DNA of 16,668 bases from Sulfurimonas sp. Its GTDB lineage: Bacteria; Campylobacterota; Campylobacteria; Campylobacterales; Sulfurimonadaceae. The position numbers and the translations under genes were made by a program. Every line of letters begins with the position of its first letter. Position 1 is the stretch's first letter. The DNA lies in the NCBI GenBank assembly GCA_026988735.1, contig JALSKR010000109.1:1-16668 (forward strand), written 5' to 3'. The notes below the pieces were generated by a model. The model was not told the DNA's origin and did not search any database. It saw only the letters and a list, made by a program, of their open reading frames with translations. Below, in pieces: positions 1 through 6,301 of this stretch.

Positions 1-58
1 ATGCCCTGACCGCCTGCGCAAATGATATAAAGAATAATATAAATACAAATAAAAACAT
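1..58 (-). CDS. Start of a leftward gene for a secreted or exported protein (partial)
   Basis: On the minus strand an ATG at 58-56 opens a frame of 19 codons that runs off the left edge of the window. The visible product is MFLFVFILFFISFAQAVRA, a textbook Sec signal peptide: a long hydrophobic core ending in an Ala-x-Ala-type cleavage region (FAQA or VRA). A purine-rich GAGAGTAAG stretch about 6-14 nt upstream could serve as a ribosome binding site. The sharp rise in GC at the left edge fits coding sequence, while the bases to its right are very AT-rich. The gene is divergent from the nor-nir operon. Nothing of the mature protein is visible, so no function can be given. The call rests on the signal peptide alone and could be a chance short frame. 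Confidence 0.5.
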   Translation of the reverse strand, partial: MFLFVFILFFISFAQAVRA

Positions 59-115
59 CAATCTTACTCTCTATAAAAAAAGAGTTCAAGAATTAGTCCA
101 AAGCATCAACAACTA

Positions 116-150
116 TTTTCTTACATGTAACTAGCTTACATATAAGAAAA
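116..150. repeat. Imperfect 15-bp inverted repeat in the divergent intergenic region
   Basis: Arms at 116-130 and 136-150 are reverse complements at 14 of 15 positions, with a 5-nt loop (CTAGC). Each arm reads TTTTCTTAyATGTAA-like on its own strand. The repeat lies between the leftward exported-protein gene and the nor promoter, about 120 bp upstream of the FNR-like box, in very AT-rich sequence. It could be an operator for a second dimeric regulator or a hairpin in a leader RNA. It is not a normal terminator, because no gene is seen to end here. Apart from this repeat and the promoter at 257-305, I see nothing in 59-347. Confidence 0.4.
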
Positions 151-256
151 ACTATTACCAATCTACTCATATAAATAATTCCTTAAACAAACAACAAAAT
201 TCTTTCACCTAATGTAACACTAATTATAAAAAAAAGATAAAATCATTATGTTAGTT

Positions 257-305
257 AATAAAATTGATTTATATCAATTTTATTGGTATCAGAAAAGACT
301 AGAAT
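257..305 (+). promoter_or_regulatory. FNR/DNR-type class II promoter for the nor-nirS operon
   Basis: TTGAT-TTAT-ATCAA at 264-277 is a perfect match to the FNR/DNR consensus TTGAT-N4-ATCAA. It is the core of a longer perfect palindrome with 12-bp arms (257-268 and 273-284). The -10 hexamer TAGAAT is at 300-305. The palindrome centre (270.5) lies 29.5 nt before the hexamer, which places the centre at -41.5 for a start near 312. This is the standard class II activation position. The leader to the first ATG would be about 36 nt. The match and geometry are read directly from the sequence; which Crp/Fnr-family protein binds is inference. Low oxygen and/or NO are the likely signals. Confidence 0.8.
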
Positions 306-347
306 ACATATGATTCTAAAATATTAACAGAGTTTAAGGAGTGTAAA

Positions 348-674
348 ATGATCGATCCATCTATAATAAGACCGGAAATTGCATTGGATGATTTTCTGAC
401 TATATTTGTATCGTCAGCGCTTGTGTTAGTTTTTGGAGGATTTTATGTTGGTATATATACTGCAGTAAAAGTTAAACTACTAAAACAATGGACTATGCTT
501 TTTGCATACATGTTTTGGGTATTGACTGCCTATTGTTTGTATTTAATGGGAAGTTTAATGCATGTCGGGGAATTTACTGCAAAAGCTTTAGTTGTCGCAG
601 CAATTGGATTGTTTTTACTTCCGTTTGCCGTTTATTATATGCAAAATCAGGTTCATGAAGAGAATGAACATTGA
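348..674 (+). CDS. Small three-helix membrane protein at the head of the nor-nir operon (unknown function)
   Basis: A 108-residue protein with three predicted membrane helices at about residues 15-37, 46-68 and 78-98, and a short charged C-terminus (VHEENEH). The ATG at 348 follows AAGGAG with good spacing. It is the first gene after the FNR-like promoter and ends 42 nt before norC, so it is very probably co-transcribed with nitric oxide reductase. I do not recognise the family. Position and size recall small NOR accessory membrane proteins such as NorF, but I see no diagnostic motif, and NorF-type proteins are usually shorter with two helices. No Cys cluster or heme motif is present; the only Cys (in helix 2) and scattered His are not arranged as an obvious metal site. 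A role in assembling or stabilising NorCB is inference from location only. Confidence 0.85.
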   Translation: MIDPSIIRPEIALDDFLTIFVSSALVLVFGGFYVGIYTAVKVKLLKQWTMLFAYMFWVLTAYCLYLMGSLMHVGEFTAKALVVAAIGLFLLPFAVYYMQNQVHEENEH

Positions 675-716
675 TGCACGATATATATTTTGACAATAAA
701 TTTATAGGAGGATACA

Positions 717-1370
717 GTGGCTAATAAATCTGTATGGAGTGACAATCGTTTCTGGCGAAGAACAGCAACGTGGGTTACAGGTTTTGCATCAGTTCTTTTA
801 ATTTGGCTAACGTTTGATACGTCAGCTCAGATTGCAATGGGGAATGATCAGGATCTACAAAACAAGGTGACGAAGAGGGTTCCAGGACCTACCGTTATAA
901 ATTACAAAATCACGTATGAAATGAGCGCAAAACGTGGTCATGAAATTCCGGTGATTGGGGAAAAAGAGAAATTTTTTGGTCGAGATGACTATTCTGAAGA
1001 AGAAGCCGGTGCTTTACTTCACTTAGGGAAGTTAGGCTCACAGGCCAAAAACTGTATGGATTGTCATACACTCTTAGGAAATGGCGCTTATTTTGCACCA
1101 GACTTGACAAAAGCGTGGTTAGACCCTGCATGGGGACCAGACGGAGCGATGCAGGCTTTAACGGGGAAAAACACAAAAGAAGAGGCAATGGCTGAATTCC
1201 TTATGCATCCGGACCAGTATCCTACACATGCTCGTATGATGCCGGATTTAGGTATCACAGCAAAAGAGGCTAAAGGTTTAGTTGCTTTCTTGAAACATAT
1301 GTCATCTATTGACACAAATGGCTTCCCAAGAAACTTTGGAAAAATAAAAGGAGCAGTTCATGGCAAGTAA
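717..1370 (+). CDS. norC: Nitric oxide reductase subunit C, membrane-anchored cytochrome c
   Basis: NorC carries electrons from soluble donors to NorB for reduction of two NO to N2O. The product is 217 residues, with one N-terminal anchor helix at about 16-34 and a cytochrome c domain facing the periplasm. The heme c site is CMDCH (C113, C116, H117), followed by the NorC signature GNGAYFAPDLTKAW. The likely axial Met lies in ARMMPDL (M174/M175), and the C-terminus carries the NorC-like SSIDTNGFP. Translation starts at GTG 717, preceded by AGGAGG. The gene overlaps norB by 11 bp, so translation is probably coupled. It is longer than Pseudomonas-type NorC (about 146 aa) because about 50 extra residues, roughly 40-105, separate the anchor from the heme site. 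Identification is secure from the motif set and the adjacent norB. Confidence 0.96.
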   Translation: MANKSVWSDNRFWRRTATWVTGFASVLLIWLTFDTSAQIAMGNDQDLQNKVTKRVPGPTVINYKITYEMSAKRGHEIPVIGEKEKFFGRDDYSEEEAGALLHLGKLGSQAKNCMDCHTLLGNGAYFAPDLTKAWLDPAWGPDGAMQALTGKNTKEEAMAEFLMHPDQYPTHARMMPDLGITAKEAKGLVAFLKHMSSIDTNGFPRNFGKIKGAVHGK

Positions 1371-2808
1371 ATATTTAACAGGTGTCGGAAGTGAATCAAA
1401 ACAGTTGGCAACATGGTACTTTACATTTGCTGCTATTCTCTTTGGCGCCCAATTACTTTTCGGGTTAGTGGCAGCGATTCAGTATGTAATGCCTGGTTTT
1501 TTATATGGAGTCTTAGACTTCTCAATTGCCAGAATTATACATATTAATGCACTCGTTGTATGGATGGTATTTGCAATGTTTGGTTCTGTTTACTGGTTAT
1601 TGCCGGATGAGACAGGAATCGAAACAGTCGGTATCAAAATAGGAAAACTTCTATTTTGGATTTTTGCAGCAGCAATTGTCGTCGTTGTGCTTGTTTATCT
1701 GTTTATTCAGGTTGGTCCTGCTGATGCAACAACTATCTGGTTTGTTACAGAGGGTCGTGAATATATCGAGGCACCTCGTTGGGCTGACTGGGGAATTGTC
1801 GTTGTAGCACTTGGATTTGTCGGAAATCTTTTCTTAACAGGAATGAAAGGGGAACAGACAGGAATTGTCACCGTTCTTATGGCAGATATGATTGCCTTTG
1901 CAGGTCTTTATTTGGCCGGTATGTTCTTTACAGACAATATTTCAGTTGATCAGTACTGGTGGTGGTGGGTAATCCACTTATGGGTTGAAGCCACCTGGGA
2001 AGTTTTCGTTGGCGCGATTGCGGCTTACGGCCTTATTACTATGATTGGCGCACACCGTAAAGTTGTTGAAATGTGGTTATGGATAGAGGTTGCGATGCTC
2101 TTTGGATCAGGTATACTTGGACTCGGTCACCACTATTTCTGGATTGGAACACCTGAATACTGGTGGGAAATCGGAGCATTATTCAGTGCGCTGGAGCCGT
2201 TACCGCTTGTAGCTATGTTTATTCACGTTCTTTATGACTGGGGAAAAACTCAGGGTGCAGAGATGGCAAGAGAAGGTGTTACGGAAGACAATGTAAAATC
2301 AGTTATTACAAATCGTCCGGCATTTACATGGTTTGTTCTCAATGCCTTTGGTAACTTTTTAGGTGCCGGTATTTGGGGATTCTTCCATACACTGCCACAG
2401 GTAAATCTTTATACGCACGGTACACAGTTTACTTCGGCACACGGTCACCTGGCATTCTTTGGTGCATATGCGACTATTCTTGTAGGTATGATGTACATTG
2501 CGGTTCAAGGGACTAACGGTATAAAAGTTATGAAACACACAAAAGCATCTCTGTGGGCTGTCAGTATGATTACCGGCGGTGTTGTCGGTATGACTGTGGC
2601 ACTTACGATTGCCGGTTATGTACAGGTTCTTGTTTCCCGTGCACAGATGGGTGCAACATGGGCAGGATACTTTGACGGACAAAGTGGCATGTGGTTTTCT
2701 CAAGCAATGGACTGGAGACTCATTATGGGTGTAGTTACATTCATAGGTTTTATATTCCTGGCAAAAGATTTACTTACAACTGGTAAAAATCCAGTACACG
2801 AAAGATAA
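1360..2808 (+). CDS. norB: Nitric oxide reductase subunit B, catalytic heme-copper-family subunit
   Basis: Catalytic subunit of cytochrome c-dependent NO reductase (2 NO + 2 e- + 2 H+ to N2O), an inner-membrane protein with about 12 helices and 482 residues. Ligands visible by comparison with the known cNOR: heme b H61 and H363, heme b3 H361, and non-heme FeB H206, H257 and H258 with E210 as the extra glutamate ligand (motif HLWVEATWE). E279 in SALEPLPL corresponds to the conserved acidic residue near the active site. There is no N-terminal extension of the quinol-dependent qNOR type, in agreement with the separate norC. Start ATG 1360 has AAAGGAG upstream and overlaps norC. All key residues are present, so the enzyme looks intact. 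Confidence 0.97.
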   Translation: MASKYLTGVGSESKQLATWYFTFAAILFGAQLLFGLVAAIQYVMPGFLYGVLDFSIARIIHINALVVWMVFAMFGSVYWLLPDETGIETVGIKIGKLLFWIFAAAIVVVVLVYLFIQVGPADATTIWFVTEGREYIEAPRWADWGIVVVALGFVGNLFLTGMKGEQTGIVTVLMADMIAFAGLYLAGMFFTDNISVDQYWWWWVIHLWVEATWEVFVGAIAAYGLITMIGAHRKVVEMWLWIEVAMLFGSGILGLGHHYFWIGTPEYWWEIGALFSALEPLPLVAMFIHVLYDWGKTQGAEMAREGVTEDNVKSVITNRPAFTWFVLNAFGNFLGAGIWGFFHTLPQVNLYTHGTQFTSAHGHLAFFGAYATILVGMMYIAVQGTNGIKVMKHTKASLWAVSMITGGVVGMTVALTIAGYVQVLVSRAQMGATWAGYFDGQSGMWFSQAMDWRLIMGVVTFIGFIFLAKDLLTTGKNPVHER

Positions 2809-2817
2809 GGAGATACA

Positions 2818-2970
2818 ATGTTTGAACCATTTACAGACGTCAACCCAAGTTTTTTCGGTTGGCTTAACCAAGGTCCTTTGACCTTAACAATTTTTCTGCA
2901 CACAATTATAATACTTCCAATGATTTGGATCTATTTTCAGGAGAAAAAGCGTTTGGAAAATGAGAACTAG
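2818..2970 (+). CDS. 50-residue single-helix membrane protein directly after norB (unknown)
   Basis: A short frame, easily missed because of its size, encodes 50 residues: MFEPFTDVNPSFFGWLNQ, then a hydrophobic helix at about 19-40 (GPLTLTIFLHTIIILPMIWI) and a charged tail, KKRLENEN. The ATG at 2818 lies 9 nt after the norB stop. A strong AAGGAG at 2807-2812 overlaps that stop, which argues that it is really translated. The basic residues after the helix put the C-terminus in the cytoplasm. Size and topology resemble the small single-helix subunits of heme-copper oxidases (CcoQ or CcoS style), so a NOR assembly or stabilising role is plausible. This is inference from context; no sequence family is recognised. 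Confidence 0.75.
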   Translation: MFEPFTDVNPSFFGWLNQGPLTLTIFLHTIIILPMIWIYFQEKKRLENEN

Positions 2971-2972
2971 TC

Positions 2973-3000
2973 GGTATTGACTCTTTAGTGAGTCAATATC
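2973..3000 (+). other. Hairpin between the nor genes and nirS (attenuator or mRNA-processing element)
   Basis: A perfect 9-bp stem, TATTGACTC (2975-2983) against GAGTCAATA (2990-2998), with a 6-nt loop; a G-T wobble and a G-C pair extend it to 2973-3000. It lies just after the 50-aa gene and 28 nt before nirS. No clean run of T follows (TAATCATATTTT), so it is a weak intrinsic terminator at best. It may set the ratio of nor to nir messages or protect a 3' end. It is not an FNR box, since the half-sites are too far apart. No convincing separate nirS promoter is visible. Confidence 0.55.
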
Positions 3001-3027
3001 TAATCATATTTTAGAAGGAGAAATAAA

Positions 3028-4665
3028 ATGAGATTAGGTAAATTAGTTATATCAGCTGCAGCGTTTGCAGTTGTCAGTTCAGGTCTGTTTGCGGGTACTT
3101 CGCATATGGATGTTGAGAAAATGTTCGAAAAAGAGTGTCAGGGTTGCCACGGTCCCAATCATGAAGGAGGCGTTGGTGCAGACTTGCGTCCGGATAAACT
3201 GGAGAAGAAAAATGCCTACACTATGGCTGAAGTAATTTTAAATGGCCGTCCGGGTACAGCCATGCCTCCTTTTGCCAATAAAATGACAAAAGCAGATGCA
3301 CAGAAAATGGTCGATTATCTGCAGCATTTTAAAGGCAAAAAAATAGAAGTCCTTACTCTCGATGCGGTAAAACAAGGATGGAAAAAACTCAACGACAGAA
3401 TGAAATTCCTCAAAAAATATCCTAATCCTGTTGATGTAAAGAAAAACACTGACATTTGTTTCGTAACAGAAAGAGATGCAGCGCGTGTTGTTTTTGTAGA
3501 CGGAACAACCGGTAAAATTCTTTCCCGTCATCCTGCCGGATTTGCGGTACATGTAACTGTTACAAATAAACGTCAGCCTCGTTATGCTTACTCTATCTCC
3601 CGTTCAGGTTTGGTCACAATGTTTGACTTAAACACACCGGGTCAACAAAAAATTGCTGAATGTCAGGTTGGTAGTGACTCTCGTGGTCTGGCAGTTTCAC
3701 CCGATGGAAAGTACTTAATGGCAGGAAATTACGTTCCGGGAGGAGCGGTACTTATGGATGCTATGACACTTGAACCACTCAAAGTATATCCGACATCAAG
3801 TGTTATCAATATGGATGGAGATATCGGTTCAAGCCGTGTAGCAGGTGTTTATGATACACCGTACGGTCCATATATTGCCTTTGCACTTAAAGATGCCGGG
3901 CATGTTTATATTATAGATTACTCAAAACCAAACTATCCGATAGTCGGAGATATTCCAAATATCGGTAAAATCTTGCATGACGGTTTTGAAAATGAAGGAA
4001 AAGAGATCGGACGTTACCTAATGCAGGCATCACAGGGAAGTGATGTTATGGGCGTAGTTGACTTTAAAACCAAATCTTTGGTTGCCAAAGTCTATACTGG
4101 TCCAGGAAGCAAGCCGCACCCGGGACAGGGTTCATCTTGGTATAATGACAGATATGGACAACTCTATGCAACAAACTCTATGAATGTCGGCGATGTCGTT
4201 ATCTGGGACAGTGACTGGAATGTAGTAGCCCATATCAGAACTGCCGGCGGCGGTCTTTTTGTCGGAACAAGTGAGCATACACCTTTTATCTGGTCTGACA
4301 ATGTTCTTGGCGGTCCGGCAAACTGGAACAAAATCTATCTTATCAATAAGCAAACATTAGAAACAGACAGAATTTTGACAGTCGGTACGAAACGAGGAAC
4401 TATTATAGACCCTGTAACGCACAAAACGCTATACAGCTGGAAAGTGCCTACGGTTAAAGACAAAAAAGGTAAAGTGGTCATTCCTAGAATTTTACATGCT
4501 GAACCTGCTAATCATGGTAAATGGACTATGGTTTCAGAGTGGAATGCCGGTCGTATCGGTATTTATGAAGCAAAAACCGGTAAATTTGTTAAATATATAG
4601 AAGGTTTAACAACACCGACTTTTACATACTCTATTGAACACAGACAATCTATTCCTGGTGCTTAG
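3028..4665 (+). CDS. nirS: Cytochrome cd1 nitrite reductase (NO-forming)
   Basis: NirS reduces nitrite to NO in the periplasm with one heme c and one heme d1. The 545-residue precursor has a Sec signal peptide (about 1-22, LFA/G). The cytochrome c domain has CQGCH (C37, C40, H41) and the likely axial Met in GTAMPPF (M79). The eight-bladed d1 propeller follows from about residue 130. By comparison with Pseudomonas NirS, H175 in GFAVHV is the heme d1 ligand, and H317 (LHDG) and H364 (KPHPG) are the two catalytic distal histidines. AAGGAG at 3015-3020 supports ATG 3028. It lies downstream of the nor genes behind a hairpin and is probably under the same FNR-like promoter. All catalytic residues are intact. 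Confidence 0.97.
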   Translation: MRLGKLVISAAAFAVVSSGLFAGTSHMDVEKMFEKECQGCHGPNHEGGVGADLRPDKLEKKNAYTMAEVILNGRPGTAMPPFANKMTKADAQKMVDYLQHFKGKKIEVLTLDAVKQGWKKLNDRMKFLKKYPNPVDVKKNTDICFVTERDAARVVFVDGTTGKILSRHPAGFAVHVTVTNKRQPRYAYSISRSGLVTMFDLNTPGQQKIAECQVGSDSRGLAVSPDGKYLMAGNYVPGGAVLMDAMTLEPLKVYPTSSVINMDGDIGSSRVAGVYDTPYGPYIAFALKDAGHVYIIDYSKPNYPIVGDIPNIGKILHDGFENEGKEIGRYLMQASQGSDVMGVVDFKTKSLVAKVYTGPGSKPHPGQGSSWYNDRYGQLYATNSMNVGDVVIWDSDWNVVAHIRTAGGGLFVGTSEHTPFIWSDNVLGGPANWNKIYLINKQTLETDRILTVGTKRGTIIDPVTHKTLYSWKVPTVKDKKGKVVIPRILHAEPANHGKWTMVSEWNAGRIGIYEAKTGKFVKYIEGLTTPTFTYSIEHRQSIPGA

Positions 4666-4678
4666 ACTATATTTTCAC

Positions 4679-4702
4679 ATTTCTCCCTTGCAGGGGAGAA
4701 AT
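4679..4702 (+). terminator. Probable terminator hairpin after nirS
   Basis: A 9-bp perfect stem, ATTTCTCCC (4679-4687) against GGGAGAAAT (4694-4702), with a 6-nt loop, begins 14 nt after the nirS stop. The tail (TCTTCTCC) is pyrimidine-rich but not a clean T run, so termination may be partial. It separates the nor-nirS unit from the next FNR-like promoter. Confidence 0.55.
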
Positions 4703-4714
4703 TCTTCTCCTGAC

Positions 4715-4756
4715 TTGATATAAATCATCTTTTTTTCCATAATATTTTTTTATAAT
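4715..4756 (+). promoter_or_regulatory. FNR/DNR-type class II promoter for the cytochrome c-nirJ-nirF-nirE operon
   Basis: TTGAT-ATAA-ATCAT at 4715-4728 matches the FNR/DNR box at 9 of 10 half-site positions. A perfect -10 hexamer TATAAT lies at 4751-4756, exactly 29.5 nt from the box centre (4721.5). The predicted start is near 4763, giving a leader of about 109 nt. The spacing is identical to that at 257-305 and 14603-14644. The binding protein is inferred, not seen. Confidence 0.75.
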
Positions 4757-4825
4757 TATATATACAAAGGTTTTAATTGGATTTTCCCTGTTTTTTGGGA
4801 TTTATAAGCAAAATTTCAAGTAAGT

Positions 4826-4837
4826 TTTCGCTACAAT
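4826..4837 (+). promoter_or_regulatory. Possible second, sigma70-type promoter close to the cytochrome c gene
   Basis: TTTTCGCTACAAT ends in a good -10 hexamer (TACAAT, 4832-4837) preceded by the T-rich stretch typical of Campylobacterota vegetative promoters, which often lack a -35 box. A start near 4844 would leave about 28 nt before the GTG at 4872. This would allow basal expression of the heme d1 genes independent of the FNR-like site. It rests on one short motif. Confidence 0.35.
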
Positions 4838-4871
4838 ATAAGCAATATATACTTCTTAAAAGGTAGATAAA

Positions 4872-5180
4872 GTGAAAAAATTTGTTGTATTTTTTTTACT
4901 TTTTTGCTCTGTGGCTTTTGCACAAAAGCCAGATGGTAAAAAAGTTTTTCAAACCTACTGTTGGGGATGTCATCATCAAACAGCAATGGCATTTGGTCCC
5001 CCGTTTTCCCAGATTGCAAATACACGTACCAAAGAAGAGATTATGGCCTATATTGCATCTCCCTCATCCATGTATAAACAATTTGGCTACAAAAGAAGTG
5101 TTATGACACAACTCAACCTCTCTGCTGATGAACTTGACGCTGTCAGTGACTATATTCTCTCTTACAAAGGGAAGAAGTAA
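4872..5180 (+). CDS. Small periplasmic monoheme cytochrome c (NirC/NirM-like)
   Basis: A 102-residue precursor: signal peptide of about 17 residues (cleavage after SVAFA), then a mature cytochrome of about 85 residues with one heme site CWGCH (C30, C33, H34). A likely axial Met is M78 in SVMTQLNLSADELDAVSDYI, the usual C-terminal helix of class I cytochromes. The GTG start at 4872 follows AAAGGTAG. It is the first gene of the heme d1 operon and overlaps nirJ by one base (TAATG). Gene order suggests the equivalent of NirC or the c551/NirM electron donor to NirS, possibly also feeding NorC. Sequence alone cannot separate these roles, so no symbol is given. Confidence 0.9.
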   Translation: MKKFVVFFLLFCSVAFAQKPDGKKVFQTYCWGCHHQTAMAFGPPFSQIANTRTKEEIMAYIASPSSMYKQFGYKRSVMTQLNLSADELDAVSDYILSYKGKK

Positions 5181-6301
5181 TGTTTCGACTATCAAATCTT
5201 ATCGCTTCTGTTGTTGAAGATAAAAAAGAGAGAATTTTAGACGGAAGTATTGCGATATGGAACTTTACAAACCGTTGCAATCTTTCCTGTCTACACTGCT
5301 ACTCAAAATCGACTTTGGATGAAGTTGATACTTTAACTACTGAGCAGATTAAAAAAACAATCTTACAGATGAAAGAAAACGGAGTAAAATTTATAATCTT
5401 TTCAGGTGGTGAACCGCTTACAAGAAAAGATCTCTTTGAAATAGCTGATTTTTGCAGGCAAAACGGCATCATTACCTATCTCTCAAGCAATGGTCTCTAT
5501 TTTACCAAAGGCAATATCAAAAAAATTACCGATACATTTAACTATGTCGGTGTCAGTATAGACGGTGATGAACCAACCCATGACTATTTCAGAGGGCTCA
5601 AGGGTGCTTTTAAAGAAACACTTAAATCTGTATTGCTTGCCAATGAAACCGGCGCAAAAGTCGGCATACGCTTTACAATGACAAAAGATACAATTGATTC
5701 TCTTGAATATATATTTGATTTGGTTGAAAAACATAATATTCCAAAAATATATATATCTCATCTAGTCTACTCCGGTCGCGGGCTTGATAACCTGAAAATG
5801 GATTTGACAAAAGAGCAAAGACGAAAAGCAGTTGACTTTATACTGGACAAAGCATTTGAGTATTACGAGACAGGACGCGATATAGAAATAGTTACTGGCA
5901 ATATGGAGATGGATGCTGTTATGTTTTACAACAAGTTTGCACAGAAATATCCGAATTTGAAAGAAAAAATGAGAGAGAGACTCGTTAAATGGGGTGGCAA
6001 TTCTGCAGGTCGAAAGCTTCTCAACATAAACAGCGAAGGTGATGTACGCCCTGATCCGTTTTTTCCGCTTATAGTGGGCAATATTATTCATCAGGATTTT
6101 GGTGCTATATGGCAGAGTGGCAAACTTTTGGATGAACTGAGAATTCACCCAAGAAAACAAATCAGCGGTACCTGCTCTACATGTAAACAGATAGATATAT
6201 GTAACGGTGGAAGTCGAGCGCGGGCTTATGCAATAACAGGTGATTTATGGAGTGAAGACCCTTCATGTTATCTAAATCAAAAAGAAAGAGAGACAGTATA
6301 A
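5180..6301 (+). CDS. nirJ: Heme d1 biosynthesis radical SAM protein NirJ
   Basis: NirJ is a radical SAM enzyme acting on the didecarboxysiroheme intermediate; it removes propionate side chains on the way to the two keto groups of heme d1. The 373-residue product has the radical SAM cluster motif C-x3-C-x2-C (C33, C37, C40 in NRCNLSCLHCY), the SAM-binding GGEP (76-79), and a C-terminal cysteine group (C332, C335, C341, C363) typical of an auxiliary 4Fe-4S cluster in the NirJ/SPASM-like group. It overlaps its neighbours by one base on each side, so translation is coupled. PqqE and AhbD-type relatives share the fold, but the position between a cytochrome c and nirF/nirE makes NirJ the clear choice. 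Confidence 0.94.
   Translation: MFRLSNLIASVVEDKKERILDGSIAIWNFTNRCNLSCLHCYSKSTLDEVDTLTTEQIKKTILQMKENGVKFIIFSGGEPLTRKDLFEIADFCRQNGIITYLSSNGLYFTKGNIKKITDTFNYVGVSIDGDEPTHDYFRGLKGAFKETLKSVLLANETGAKVGIRFTMTKDTIDSLEYIFDLVEKHNIPKIYISHLVYSGRGLDNLKMDLTKEQRRKAVDFILDKAFEYYETGRDIEIVTGNMEMDAVMFYNKFAQKYPNLKEKMRERLVKWGGNSAGRKLLNINSEGDVRPDPFFPLIVGNIIHQDFGAIWQSGKLLDELRIHPRKQISGTCSTCKQIDICNGGSRARAYAITGDLWSEDPSCYLNQKERETV

Noticed and set aside
2359..2703. Open frame on the minus strand inside norB, and similar frames inside nirS, nirF, nirE and the pentaheme gene
   Set aside because: They lie wholly inside well-identified genes, have no ribosome binding site of note and encode low-complexity, Cys/His-scattered products typical of antisense shadows.
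4785..4800. Hairpin TCCC/GGGA in the leader of the cytochrome c gene
   Set aside because: Only 4 bp of stem with an 8-nt loop; too weak to call a riboswitch or attenuator.
6265..6300. Longer start for nirF inside nirJ
   Set aside because: It would place a charged stretch (MLSKSKRKRDSI) before the signal peptide; ATG 6301 overlaps the nirJ stop in the same TAATG style as the neighbouring genes.
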